A stretch of DNA of 64,000 bases from Promicromonospora sp049532985. Lineage in GTDB: Bacteria; Actinomycetota; Actinomycetes; Actinomycetales; Cellulomonadaceae. Numbering within the stretch: position 1 is the first letter of the stretch; each line of letters begins with the position of its first letter. Both the position numbers and the translations under genes were made by a program. The DNA is taken from the NCBI RefSeq assembly GCF_049532985.1, contig NZ_CP186693.1, positions 2,604,001-2,668,000 of the forward strand, in the 5' to 3' direction. Below are positions 16,301 to 23,085 of this stretch, piece after piece. The notes under the pieces were generated by a model, which made no database searches, had not been told where the DNA came from, and worked only from the letters and a program-made list of their open reading frames with translations.

Positions 16301-17322
16301 GCACGGTGAAGCAGGTGACCCTGCCCGCGGGCGAGGGGCTGGCGCCGGGCACCCAGTACGACGTGCGCGTGGTCGTCACGGCGGACGGCGTCCGGGTGCT
16401 GCTCGACGGCGAGGAGGTCGTGTCGGGGGCCAACCCGGCGCCGTCCGCGGCCGGCAAGGTGGGCTTCTACGTCCAGGGCTTCACGGCGCTGGACTTCGAC
16501 GACGTCACGTTCTCGCTGGTCGGGGTGGACCCCACGAGCGTGACGCTCGCGCCGTCGGCCGCCACGATCGAGCCGGGCGAGACGTGGGAGCCGGGCGTCA
16601 CGTTCACCCCGGCGGACGCGACCCGCACCGGCCTGGAGTGGGCCTCCAGCGACGCCGCGGTCGCCACCGTCGACGCCGGCGGGACCGTCCGCGGCGTCGC
16701 GGCCGGAACCGCCACCATCACGGCCACCTCGACGGCGGTGCCCGGGCTGTCGGCGTCGTCCACGGTGACGGTGCAGGCGGCCGACCACCCGGTGACCGAC
16801 CTGGGGGCCGAGATCCTCGACGCGGCGGCGTGGGCGCCGTCCGGCGGGGTGACCGTCGCGGACGGCGCGGCGCACCTGGCACCCCGCAGCGCCTCCGGGT
16901 TCGCCCCGACGACGTTCGGCGACGAGCTGCTGCGCTTCGACTCGTCGTTCGGCGACTTCAACGGCGGCTGGTTCGGGTTCTCGGTCCGCTCGAAGGCCGC
17001 GGGCCTCCCGGTGTGGACCAACAGCAACTCGGGCTACCTCGTGGTCATCAAGGAGGACGTCATCGAGATGCAGCGCTGGAAGCCGGACGTCTTCATGATC
17101 GACGTGTTCCCGAACACCGTGATCGACCCGAACTCGACGCACGAGATCACGTTCGGCACCGTGGCCGTCGAGGGCGGCACCCGCGTGGTGCTGCGCGTGG
17201 ACGGCGAGCCGGTGTGGAGCTACCTCGACGACACCCCGGACAACCCGCTGGCGGCGCCGGGCTACTTCACGGTCTACCGCCAGGGCCCGGCGGGCGAGAT
17301 GAGCATCTCCCCGGCGAGCTGA
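13396..17322 (+). CDS. Large secreted right-handed beta-helix enzyme, GH141-like (possible alpha-L-fucosidase), with Ig-like and lectin-like modules
   Basis: 1308 residues. Signal peptide MKRHLSALLAAAVATCVVGA with cleavage near ATSAAATA, then a PGKPGKPGK linker. Residues about 75-790 form a right-handed parallel beta-helix of the kind found in GH141 and related enzymes: TIYLAPDGDDAAAGT, DGVTVYLREGTYERS, ISGGTELPYDGF, then repeated coils such as HVTISNSDIQNF and GIIVHGNDHLFEQNEVYDV. Next come a Big_2 Ig-like domain (about 800-870), a laminin-G/DUF1080-like beta-sandwich (about 875-1035), a second Big_2 domain (about 1038-1130) and a final beta-sandwich. GH141 includes an alpha-L-fucosidase acting on plant rhamnogalacturonan II, which suits the fucose genes around it; the family call is from pattern and is not certain. 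ATG 13396 is chosen because it gives a clean signal peptide. Confidence 0.75.
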   Translation: MKRHLSALLAAAVATCVVGATATSAAATAAPRTGAQHTSVTTPAASAAGATLDAGPANRPGKPGKPGKGPHAPGAQGTIYLAPDGDDAAAGTEAAPLATLEAARDAIRALRTAGNLPDDGVTVYLREGTYERSASFTLGAEDSGTADAPITYRSYPGETATISGGTELPYDGFSPVTDQAVLDRVIETSARDDILQIDLGELGIDDYGQLSRHGYWKANDVSTTPPMELYVDGEDMTLARWPNAGAVQDTVQMNKIIDPGPTKDDADLQDRGGTFSYSYDRPQHWGQADDIWLDGIFGQSWEWSYNKIESIDTDARTITLRYGEMSGLMKTWYPDFHFAQNLLEELDAPGEYFIDRATGVLYLVPNASFLAERGAPVVTTLDEPMIRTDGTSYVTFDDLVLDYGRANAAVILGGSHVTISNSDIQNFTDGGVLFNSPGRYTYDGIPVNRGGTDHAVVSSDIRHVGGVGVVLQGGNKTTLAPGNNRVEDSHIHDFAYYHKAYNPGVMFDGVGNVARGNEINDAPHPGIIVHGNDHLFEQNEVYDVCKTFQDLGAIYMNSGETPQQRGHVFRQNYFHDVGLTKHGVEGIYADNFTWDLNIEQNVFVNMGNDAIKSGSADYIDAVNNVFVDTTVPYDNYTQWMGDGEGNTVDRVYMPKWEKVFADNNDFVGTPYLTRYPELGHFFEDNHYYPNKSSFGRNVIWNPNRTRNPDVNAEGALDTNNLLNYGDNWVTDTDPGFVDAAGGDYSFRPDAAVFDQIPGFEAIPFDEIGTDGHVGHSQTPDEVALESLALPANQLTVTLGDELSVAAQAVPWNATNQAVTYTSSDPEVATVSATGVLTAIGPGELVVTVESTADPGIRDEMTVTVAAGDGVLHSTDFESGANGWPTDANRAIVDDGTGDHVLRIKNGANTQLDRQFSQYALDFTVTTPAEVPEGGQMLVYDRTGATPGGYVRYRHAAAGSTWTIFDAAWGTVKQVTLPAGEGLAPGTQYDVRVVVTADGVRVLLDGEEVVSGANPAPSAAGKVGFYVQGFTALDFDDVTFSLVGVDPTSVTLAPSAATIEPGETWEPGVTFTPADATRTGLEWASSDAAVATVDAGGTVRGVAAGTATITATSTAVPGLSASSTVTVQAADHPVTDLGAEILDAAAWAPSGGVTVADGAAHLAPRSASGFAPTTFGDELLRFDSSFGDFNGGWFGFSVRSKAAGLPVWTNSNSGYLVVIKEDVIEMQRWKPDVFMIDVFPNTVIDPNSTHEITFGTVAVEGGTRVVLRVDGEPVWSYLDDTPDNPLAAPGYFTVYRQGPAGEMSISPAS

Positions 17323-17328
17323 TCCCCA

Positions 17329-17374
17329 CGTGTCAGACGCCCAGGTCACTCCGGTGACCTGGGCGTCTGACACG
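17329..17374. terminator. Bidirectional hairpin terminator, 21-bp perfect stem
   Basis: Arms 17329-17349 and 17354-17374 are perfectly complementary, with a TCCG loop. It sits between the convergent ends of the secreted beta-helix gene and the FAH-family gene, so it can stop transcription from both sides. Confidence 0.75.
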
Positions 17375-17382
17375 TCGTCGTA

Positions 17383-18228
17383 CTAGGAGGTGAAGGTGTG
17401 GGTCTGCCGGCCCAGGTTCTCGATCTCCACGGTGACCTCGTCGCCGTCGGTCAGGTACGGGAAGCGGCCCGACAGGGCGACGCCCTCGGGCGTGCCCGTG
17501 CAGATCAGGTCGCCCGGCTCCAGGGCCATGTACTGCGACAGGTGGTGGACGATCGCGGCGACGTCGAAGATCATGTCTGCCGTCGACGAGTCCTGCCGCG
17601 GCTCCCCGTTGACGAAGGAGCGCAACCGCAGGCCGCCCGGGTCCACCTCGTCGGCGGGCACCAGCGCCGGGCCCGTCGGCAGGAAGCCGGGCCCGCACTT
17701 GCCCTTGGACCACTGGCCGAGCGAGTCGTCGAGCTGCCACGCGCGCTCGCTGACGTCGTCCACCACGGTGTACCCGGCGATGTGCTCGAGCGCCGCCTCG
17801 GGCGACGGCAGGTAGCTCGCGCGCCGGCCGATCACGACCGCCAGCTCCACCTCCCAGTCCACCTTCTCGGCACCGGGAGGCAGCGGCACGGCGTCGTCCG
17901 GTCCGGCCACCGTGTTGGGGTGCTTGAAGAAGATGATCGGCAGACGCGGCGGCTCGGCGCCGGACTCGCGTGCGTGCGCGGCGTAGTTCTGCCCGATGCA
18001 GACGACGGCGGCCGGGCGCGCGATCGGCGCCCCGCGGCGGAGCTCGCCGGCGCCGTCGAGCACGGGCAGCTCCCCCGCTGCCAGGGCGGCCCGGGCGCGG
18101 GCCACGCCGTCGGCGGCGAGGAACGCGCCGTCGACGTCGGCGGTCAGGGGGCGCAGGTCGTAGGTGGCGCCGTCGGAGGTGACGGCGGGGATCTCCTGGC
18201 GGAGGGGGCCCAGGCGGAGCAGGTGCAT
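17383..18228 (-). CDS. Fumarylacetoacetate hydrolase family protein, probable 2,4-diketo-3-deoxy-L-fuconate hydrolase
   Basis: 281 residues with the FAH C-terminal fold. Metal-site and family motifs are VVCIGQNYAAHA (near 75-87), DWEVELAVVIG (acidic metal ligands, near 125), GYTVVDDVSERAWQ, KGKCGPGFLPTGP and LICTGTPEGV near 240. The length and motifs fit the group that includes 2,4-diketo-3-deoxy-L-fuconate hydrolase, which yields pyruvate and L-lactate and is the last step of the oxidative fucose route. It shares a transcript with the SDR upstream (36-bp gap), the enzyme expected to make its substrate. ATG 18228 follows GAGGA. Confidence 0.88.
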   Translation of the reverse strand: MHLLRLGPLRQEIPAVTSDGATYDLRPLTADVDGAFLAADGVARARAALAAGELPVLDGAGELRRGAPIARPAAVVCIGQNYAAHARESGAEPPRLPIIFFKHPNTVAGPDDAVPLPPGAEKVDWEVELAVVIGRRASYLPSPEAALEHIAGYTVVDDVSERAWQLDDSLGQWSKGKCGPGFLPTGPALVPADEVDPGGLRLRSFVNGEPRQDSSTADMIFDVAAIVHHLSQYMALEPGDLICTGTPEGVALSGRFPYLTDGDEVTVEIENLGRQTHTFTS

Positions 18229-18264
18229 CGTGTCCTCGTTCTCGGTACGGGTGGGCAGGTGGGG

Positions 18265-19032
18265 TCAGGACTGCTCGGGCGGGCGCACGCGCAGCTCGTG
18301 CATGCCGCCGTCGACCGCGAGCGCCGTGCCCGTGGTGGCGGTGGCGAGCGGGCTGGCGAGGTAGCAGACGGCGTGCGCGACGGCCTCGGGGCTGACCAGC
18401 CGGCCCGTGGGCTGGCGGGCCTCCAGGGCGGCGCGCTCGGCGGCCGGGTCGGCGGCGGCGTCGAGCAGCCGGCCCACCCAGGGCGTGTCGACGGTACCGG
18501 GGTTGACGCAGGTCACGCGGATACCCTCGCGCACGTGGTCGGCGGCCATCGCGAGCGTGAGCGCCTGGACGGCGCCCTTGCTGGCGGAGTACAGGGCGCG
18601 CTGCGGCAGGCCCGTCCACGAGGCGATCGACGCCGTGTTGACCACCGCGGCGTGCGCGGACTCGCGCAGGTACGGCAGGGCGGCGCGGGTGACGCGCACG
18701 ATGCCGAGCACGTTGACGTCCAGCACGCGGAGCCACTCGGCGTCGTCGTTGTCGGCGACGGTGCCCTGGGCGCCGATGCCGGCGTTGTTGACCACGACGT
18801 CGATGCCGCCCAGACGCTGGGCGGCGGCCTCGACCGCGCGGCGGACGGCAGCGTCGTCGGTCACGTCGGCGACCTCGCCGGACGCGCCCGCGGGCACGCC
18901 GTCGGACGAGCGGTCGATCGCGACGACCTGGGCGCCGCGTGCCAGCAGAGCGGTCACGACGGAGGCGCCGATGCCGGACGCCCCTCCCGTGACGATGGCG
19001 CGGACGCCGTCGAACTCAAGGGGTGTGGTCAC
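18265..19032 (-). CDS. Short-chain dehydrogenase, probable 2-keto-3-deoxy-L-fuconate dehydrogenase
   Basis: 255-residue classical SDR. TGGASGIG (near residue 15) binds NAD(P), NNAG is present, and the catalytic Ser and YSASK lie in NTASIASWTGLPQRALYSASK near residues 135-155. The end carries the usual LAVDGGM. In the fucose pathway an SDR oxidises 2-keto-3-deoxy-L-fuconate to the 2,4-diketo acid, and the FAH-family hydrolase is the next gene. GTG 19032 follows AAGGAG at good spacing. It diverges from the GH29 gene. Confidence 0.87.
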   Translation of the reverse strand: MTTPLEFDGVRAIVTGGASGIGASVVTALLARGAQVVAIDRSSDGVPAGASGEVADVTDDAAVRRAVEAAAQRLGGIDVVVNNAGIGAQGTVADNDDAEWLRVLDVNVLGIVRVTRAALPYLRESAHAAVVNTASIASWTGLPQRALYSASKGAVQALTLAMAADHVREGIRVTCVNPGTVDTPWVGRLLDAAADPAAERAALEARQPTGRLVSPEAVAHAVCYLASPLATATTGTALAVDGGMHELRVRPPEQS

Positions 19033-19097
19033 GGGAACTCCTTCAGGAAAACGGCTACGTTGACGATTCATCCAATCTATAGCACCGATCTGGGTCG

Positions 19098-19114
19098 GAT
19101 CGTAGGGTTCGATC
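19098..19114. promoter_or_regulatory. Inverted repeat between the divergent SDR and GH29 genes
   Basis: GATCG (19098-19102), a 7-bp spacer, then CGATC (19110-19114), about 65 bp from the SDR start and 96 bp from the GH29 start. It differs from the A/B/C sites. It could be an operator for this divergent pair, but arms of 5 bp may arise by chance. Confidence 0.3.
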
Positions 19115-19210
19115 ACCTTCTGGACCCGATAGGCTCGACCCACCCGGAGCGATACGTCATACCTCTGCCCTGGCTCCGGGGACACGCGCTCGACGAGGAG
19201 TGATCCGCAC

Positions 19211-20515
19211 ATGTCCCAGCCGCTGCCCCACCCGGACCGGACCTGGTTCACGGAGGCCAGGTTCGGCCTGTTCGTGCACTTCGGGCTCTACTCCACCGCC
19301 GCCCGGCACGAATGGGTGATGAGCAACGAACGCCGGACCACCGAGGAGTACGAGCGGTACGCGGAGGTGTTCGACCCCGACCTGTTCGACGCCCGCGCGA
19401 TCGCGCGGGCCGCCAAGGACGCCGGCATGCGGTACGTGGTGCTGACCACCAAGCACCACGACGGCTTCGCCCTGTGGGACTCCGCCGTCAGCGACTACTC
19501 CGTCGCGCGCACGCGCGGGCGCGACCTGGTCGCGGAGCTGGCCGAGGCGGTCCGGGCCGAGGGGCTGCGCCTGGGCCTGTACCACTCGCTCATCGACTGG
19601 CACCACCCGGACTTCACGGTCGACTACCTGCACCCGCGCCGGGACGACCCGGACGCCCACTCCCTCAACGCGGGGCGCGACATGGCGCGCTACCGCACCT
19701 ACCTGCACGCCCAGGTGCGCGAGCTGCTCAGCGGGTACGGCGCCGTCGACTACGTGTTCTTCGACTACACCTACGCGCACGACCGGGACGGCTGGCGCGG
19801 CAAGCACCCCGAGGACTGGGACGCGGAGGGGCTGCTCGCCCTGGTCCGCGAGCTGCAGCCGCAGGCCGTGGTCAACGACCGCCTCGGCATCCCGGGCGAC
19901 CTGGTCACCCCGGAGCAGTACCAGCCGGACGGGCCCATGCGGGACGACGACGGCGCGCTGCTGACGTGGGAGGCGTGCCAGACGCTGAACGGCAGCTGGG
20001 GCTACGACCGGGACAACACCCGGTTCAAGGACCCGGACCTGCTGGTGCGCATGCTGGTGGACACCGTGGCCAAGGGCGGCAACCTGCTGCTGAACATCGG
20101 CCCGGACGGGCGCGGGGCCATCCCGGCGCGCGACACCACCACGCTCGCGGCGCTCGGCGCGTGGACCCGGCTGCACGGGCGGGCGGTGCACGGGGCGGGG
20201 CCCGCCGACCCCGCCCTGGTCGAGGCACTGGCGCCGGGCCTGCCGCCCGGCGTGGTGCTCACGCAGCGCGCCGACCGGCTGTACCTGCATCTGTTCGCGT
20301 GGCCGTTCGCGCACGTGCACCTGCGCGGGCTCGCCGACCGGGTGCGGTACGTGCAGCTCCTGCACGACGGTTCGGAGCTGCGGGCCACCCGCACCGACCC
20401 CGGCCAGAAGGCGTGGAACACGACGCCCGGCGGGCAGCCGCCGGGCACCCTGACGCTGCACCTGCCGACGGCGCGGCCCGACGTCGCCGTACCGGTGGTC
20501 GAGCTGTTCCTCTGA
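19211..20515 (+). CDS. Alpha-L-fucosidase, GH29 family, cytoplasmic
   Basis: 434 residues, no signal peptide, so it acts on imported fucosides. GH29 hallmarks: WFTEARFGLFVHFGLYS near the start, AGMRYVVLTTKHHDGFALWDS (near 70-90), and GAVDYVFFDYTYAHD near 180, whose Asp is the probable nucleophile, then NGSWGYDRDNTRF and GNLLLNIGPDGRG near 290. The protein ends with a short beta-sandwich. ATG 19211 follows GAGGAG. A hairpin follows the stop. Confidence 0.93.
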   Translation: MSQPLPHPDRTWFTEARFGLFVHFGLYSTAARHEWVMSNERRTTEEYERYAEVFDPDLFDARAIARAAKDAGMRYVVLTTKHHDGFALWDSAVSDYSVARTRGRDLVAELAEAVRAEGLRLGLYHSLIDWHHPDFTVDYLHPRRDDPDAHSLNAGRDMARYRTYLHAQVRELLSGYGAVDYVFFDYTYAHDRDGWRGKHPEDWDAEGLLALVRELQPQAVVNDRLGIPGDLVTPEQYQPDGPMRDDDGALLTWEACQTLNGSWGYDRDNTRFKDPDLLVRMLVDTVAKGGNLLLNIGPDGRGAIPARDTTTLAALGAWTRLHGRAVHGAGPADPALVEALAPGLPPGVVLTQRADRLYLHLFAWPFAHVHLRGLADRVRYVQLLHDGSELRATRTDPGQKAWNTTPGGQPPGTLTLHLPTARPDVAVPVVELFL

Positions 20516-20521
20516 GCCGGT

Positions 20522-20552
20522 CGCCGGCCGGTCCGATGAGTTCCGGCCGGCG
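20522..20552 (+). terminator. Hairpin terminator after the GH29 gene
   Basis: CGCCGGCCGG and CCGGCCGGCG form a perfect 10-bp stem with an 11-base loop, starting 7 bp after the fucosidase stop codon. Confidence 0.6.
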
Positions 20553-20568
20553 CCGTCGTCGAACGGGC

Positions 20569-20625
20569 ATGGACACGAAAAAAGCCCTGCGCCCCGCCGG
20601 ACCGTCAGGGAGGATCGGAGCATGA
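20569..20625 (+). CDS. Possible 18-residue leader peptide before the MFS gene
   Basis: A mini-ORF encodes MDTKKALRPAGPSGRIGA. Its stop codon overlaps the ATG of the MFS transporter (ATGA at 20622-20625), so translation could be coupled, and it contains a run of six A. Leader peptides of this size precede some drug-efflux genes. The ribosome site before it is weak (CGAACGGG), so it may equally be chance. Confidence 0.3.
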   Translation: MDTKKALRPAGPSGRIGA

Positions 20626-21923
20626 GCGCCACGGACATGCCCCACTGGAAGCGGAACGTCGGGCTGTTCCTCACCGGTCAGACCATCTCGTTGCTCGGTT
20701 CGATGCTGGTCCAGTTCGCCGTCATGTGGCACCTGACCATCGAGACCCGGTCGGGTTCGGTGCTCATGCTGAGCATCGTGTTCGGCATGCTGCCGCAGGC
20801 GTTCATGTCGATCTTCGGCGGCGTCTGGGCCGACCGGCACTCCCGCAAGCTCCTGATCATCGGCGCGGACACCACCATCGCCGTGGTCACGCTGGGCCTG
20901 GCCCTGCTCATGCTCAGCGGCGTGAACGACCTGTGGGTCATCTACGTGGCGCTGGCCGTGCGCTCGGTGTTCGCGGGCATCCAGACGCCCGCGGTGAGCG
21001 CGATGATCCCCCAGATCGTGCCGGCCGACCAGCTCATGCGGGTCAACGGGATGTTCCAGTCGATCCAGTCGGGCATGATGCTGCTCGCCCCGGCCCTGGC
21101 CGCCGCGATCTACGCGTCCTTCGACATCGTCGCGGTGTTCTTCGTGGACGCGGCCACCGCGCTCATCGGCGTCGGGCTGCTCGCCCTGGTCACCGTGCCG
21201 CGCCTGGTCCGGGCCGACGGCGCGGACGGACCGGTCAGCTACTTCGGCGACCTCGCGGCCGGCGTCCGCTACATCGGCGCGAACGCCCCCGTGAAGTGGC
21301 TGGTCGCGCTGTTCGCGCTGGTCATGTTCCTGGTCGGTGCGCCGAGCTACCTCACGCCGCTGATGGTCACCCGCACGTTCGGCGACGAGGTGTGGAAGCT
21401 GACCGCCAACGAGCTGTTCTGGGGCGGCGGCATGCTGCTGGGCGGCATCATCATGGCGACCGTCGGACCCCGGATCACCCGCCGGGTGCGGCTGATGGTC
21501 GGCTCGGTGATCCTCACGGGCGTGCTGGTGGCCGGCCTGGGCCTGTCCACCAACATGTGGGTGTTCTTCGCGCTCGGCCTGCTGATCGGCATCATGTTCG
21601 CCGCGCTGAACACACCGGCGTTCACGATCATCCAGGAGCGCGTGGAGCCGGAGATGCAGGGGCGGGTGTTCGGCTTCGTGGGGATCGTGATCACGGTCGC
21701 CATGCCGCTCTCGATGGTCGTGTTCGGTCCGCTGGCCGACCAGTTCTCCGTGGAGTCGCTGCTCGTCCTGGCCGGCGTGCTGCTGGTCGTGGTGCTGGGC
21801 GCGATCCTCGTGGTGCCGGCGGCGCGCCGGTCGCTCGCCGAGATCGACCGGGCGCCCGAGCCCGCCGGGGACGAGGGCCGGGCAGCGGCCGCTGTGCCCC
21901 AGGACACAGCGGACCTGCACTGA
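20622..21923 (+). CDS. MFS transporter, DHA3-like drug efflux type
   Basis: 433 residues with about 12 membrane helices. The loop between helices 2 and 3 carries GVWADRHSRKLLII, the MFS motif A. The N-terminal GLFLTGQTISLLGSMLVQFAVMWHL and the overall layout fit the DHA3 group that contains macrolide efflux pumps such as MefA. The substrate is unknown, and a sugar-export role cannot be excluded because of the neighbouring fucose genes. ATG 20622 follows GGGAGGATCGGAG. Confidence 0.88.
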   Translation: MSATDMPHWKRNVGLFLTGQTISLLGSMLVQFAVMWHLTIETRSGSVLMLSIVFGMLPQAFMSIFGGVWADRHSRKLLIIGADTTIAVVTLGLALLMLSGVNDLWVIYVALAVRSVFAGIQTPAVSAMIPQIVPADQLMRVNGMFQSIQSGMMLLAPALAAAIYASFDIVAVFFVDAATALIGVGLLALVTVPRLVRADGADGPVSYFGDLAAGVRYIGANAPVKWLVALFALVMFLVGAPSYLTPLMVTRTFGDEVWKLTANELFWGGGMLLGGIIMATVGPRITRRVRLMVGSVILTGVLVAGLGLSTNMWVFFALGLLIGIMFAALNTPAFTIIQERVEPEMQGRVFGFVGIVITVAMPLSMVVFGPLADQFSVESLLVLAGVLLVVVLGAILVVPAARRSLAEIDRAPEPAGDEGRAAAAVPQDTADLH

Positions 21924-21980
21924 TGCCGTGACAGGATGGACGGGTCCTCTGACCGTCACCCGACCGTGCGGAAGGTTCCT

Positions 21981-22958
21981 GTGAGCGCTCCGAAGATCTA
22001 TGCCCTGCACGAGAACCCCGAGTGGTTCCCGCCGTTCGCCGAGGCCTTCGCGGCCGAGGGTGTCGAGTACGAGGAGTGGGTGCTGACCGACGGTGTCCTG
22101 GACCTGGACGAGGCGCCGCCGGAGGGCGTCTTCTGGTCGCGCATCTCCGCCAGCAGCCACACGCGCGATCACGGCCTGACCAAGGACTACTCGCGTGCCG
22201 TGCTGTCCTGGCTGGAGGCGTACGGCCGCCGCACGGTCAACGGCCGCCGGGTGCTGGAGCTCGAGATGAGCAAGGTGGACCAGCTCACGGCGCTGCGGGC
22301 CGCGGGGATCGACACGCCGCGCACGGTGGCCGCCGTCGGACGGGACCAGGTGCTCAAGGCCGCACAGGGCTTCCCCACCCCGTTCGTCACCAAGCACAAC
22401 CAGGGCGGCAAGGGCCTGGGCGTGCGCAAGTTCGACTCGTTCGAGGACCTCGCCGAGCACCTCGCGTCCGACGACTACGAGGAGCCCGTGGACGGCATCA
22501 CGCTGATCCAGGAGTACGTGGTGGCGGCGGACGGCGGCATCACCCGGGTGGAGCTCGTCGGCGGTGAGCTGGTCTACGCCGTCCGCGGCGACACCGAGCG
22601 CGGCGGGTTCCAGCTCTGCCCGGCCGACGCGTGCGCCGTCGACCCGGTCACGGGCCGGCCCATCCCGCCGGTCGGCGCCACCGTCTCGATGGCGCCCGAC
22701 GACGAGTGGGGCCTGTTCTCCGAGCGCGAGGGCTACGACGACCCGGTCGTGGAGCGGTACCTCGCCTTCATGGAGCGGCACGGCATCGAGGTGGCCGGCA
22801 TCGAGAACATCCGCACGGCCGACGGCCGGGTGCTGACGTACGACGTGAACACCAACACGAACTACAACAGCGACGTCGAGCGGGGCACGGCGAAGTCGGG
22901 CCCGCGCGAGATCGTCCGCCACCTGGCCCGGGTGCTCAAGGAGACGCACCCGGCCTGA
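21981..22958 (+). CDS. ATP-grasp ligase, RimK-like
   Basis: 325 residues. A RimK-like ATP-grasp fold is suggested by TPFVTKHNQGGKGLGVRKF (near 135-153, the glycine-rich ATP loop), LIQEYVVAADGGITRVELVGG near 180, and the metal-binding end segment GIENIRTADGRVLTYDVNTNTNYN near 285-305. Such enzymes join an acid and an amine through an acyl phosphate; the substrates cannot be read here. GTG 21981 follows GGAAGG. It converges on the membrane protein gene at 23086. Confidence 0.82.
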   Translation: MSAPKIYALHENPEWFPPFAEAFAAEGVEYEEWVLTDGVLDLDEAPPEGVFWSRISASSHTRDHGLTKDYSRAVLSWLEAYGRRTVNGRRVLELEMSKVDQLTALRAAGIDTPRTVAAVGRDQVLKAAQGFPTPFVTKHNQGGKGLGVRKFDSFEDLAEHLASDDYEEPVDGITLIQEYVVAADGGITRVELVGGELVYAVRGDTERGGFQLCPADACAVDPVTGRPIPPVGATVSMAPDDEWGLFSEREGYDDPVVERYLAFMERHGIEVAGIENIRTADGRVLTYDVNTNTNYNSDVERGTAKSGPREIVRHLARVLKETHPA

Positions 22959-22978
22959 CGGCGCGGGCGCGACCGACG

Positions 22979-23050
22979 GTGCGCTTCCACCCAGTCGTTG
23001 CGCCCCGAAAGCAGTGTGTTCTCGGGCGCAACGACTGGGTAGAAGCGCAC
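22979..23050. terminator. Bidirectional hairpin terminator, about 29-bp stem
   Basis: Arms 22979-23008 and 23022-23050 pair over about 29 bp with one mismatch and one bulged C. It separates two convergent genes and so can serve both. Confidence 0.7.
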
Positions 23051-23085
23051 TTCGGCGGAGCGGCAGGACGGGCGAGGTCGGTGGG

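Noticed and set aside
13411..17373. 1320-codon open frame on the minus strand opposite the beta-helix gene
   Set aside because: It is Val/Arg/His-rich shadow coding caused by high third-position GC, lacks any domain or ribosome site, and would cover a clearly secreted protein on the other strand.
17398..19203. 601-codon plus-strand frame opposite the FAH and SDR genes
   Set aside because: Shadow frame; the minus strand encodes two recognisable enzymes with good starts.
19033..19210. Fourth copy of the CGATTATCGATTA operator before GH29
   Set aside because: Only a partial word (CGATTCATC) is present, too weak to count.
20259..22949. 896-codon minus-strand frame opposite MFS and ATP-grasp genes
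   Set aside because: Composition is that of a frame shadow (His/Asp/Arg/Gly-rich, no domain), while the plus strand carries well-supported genes.
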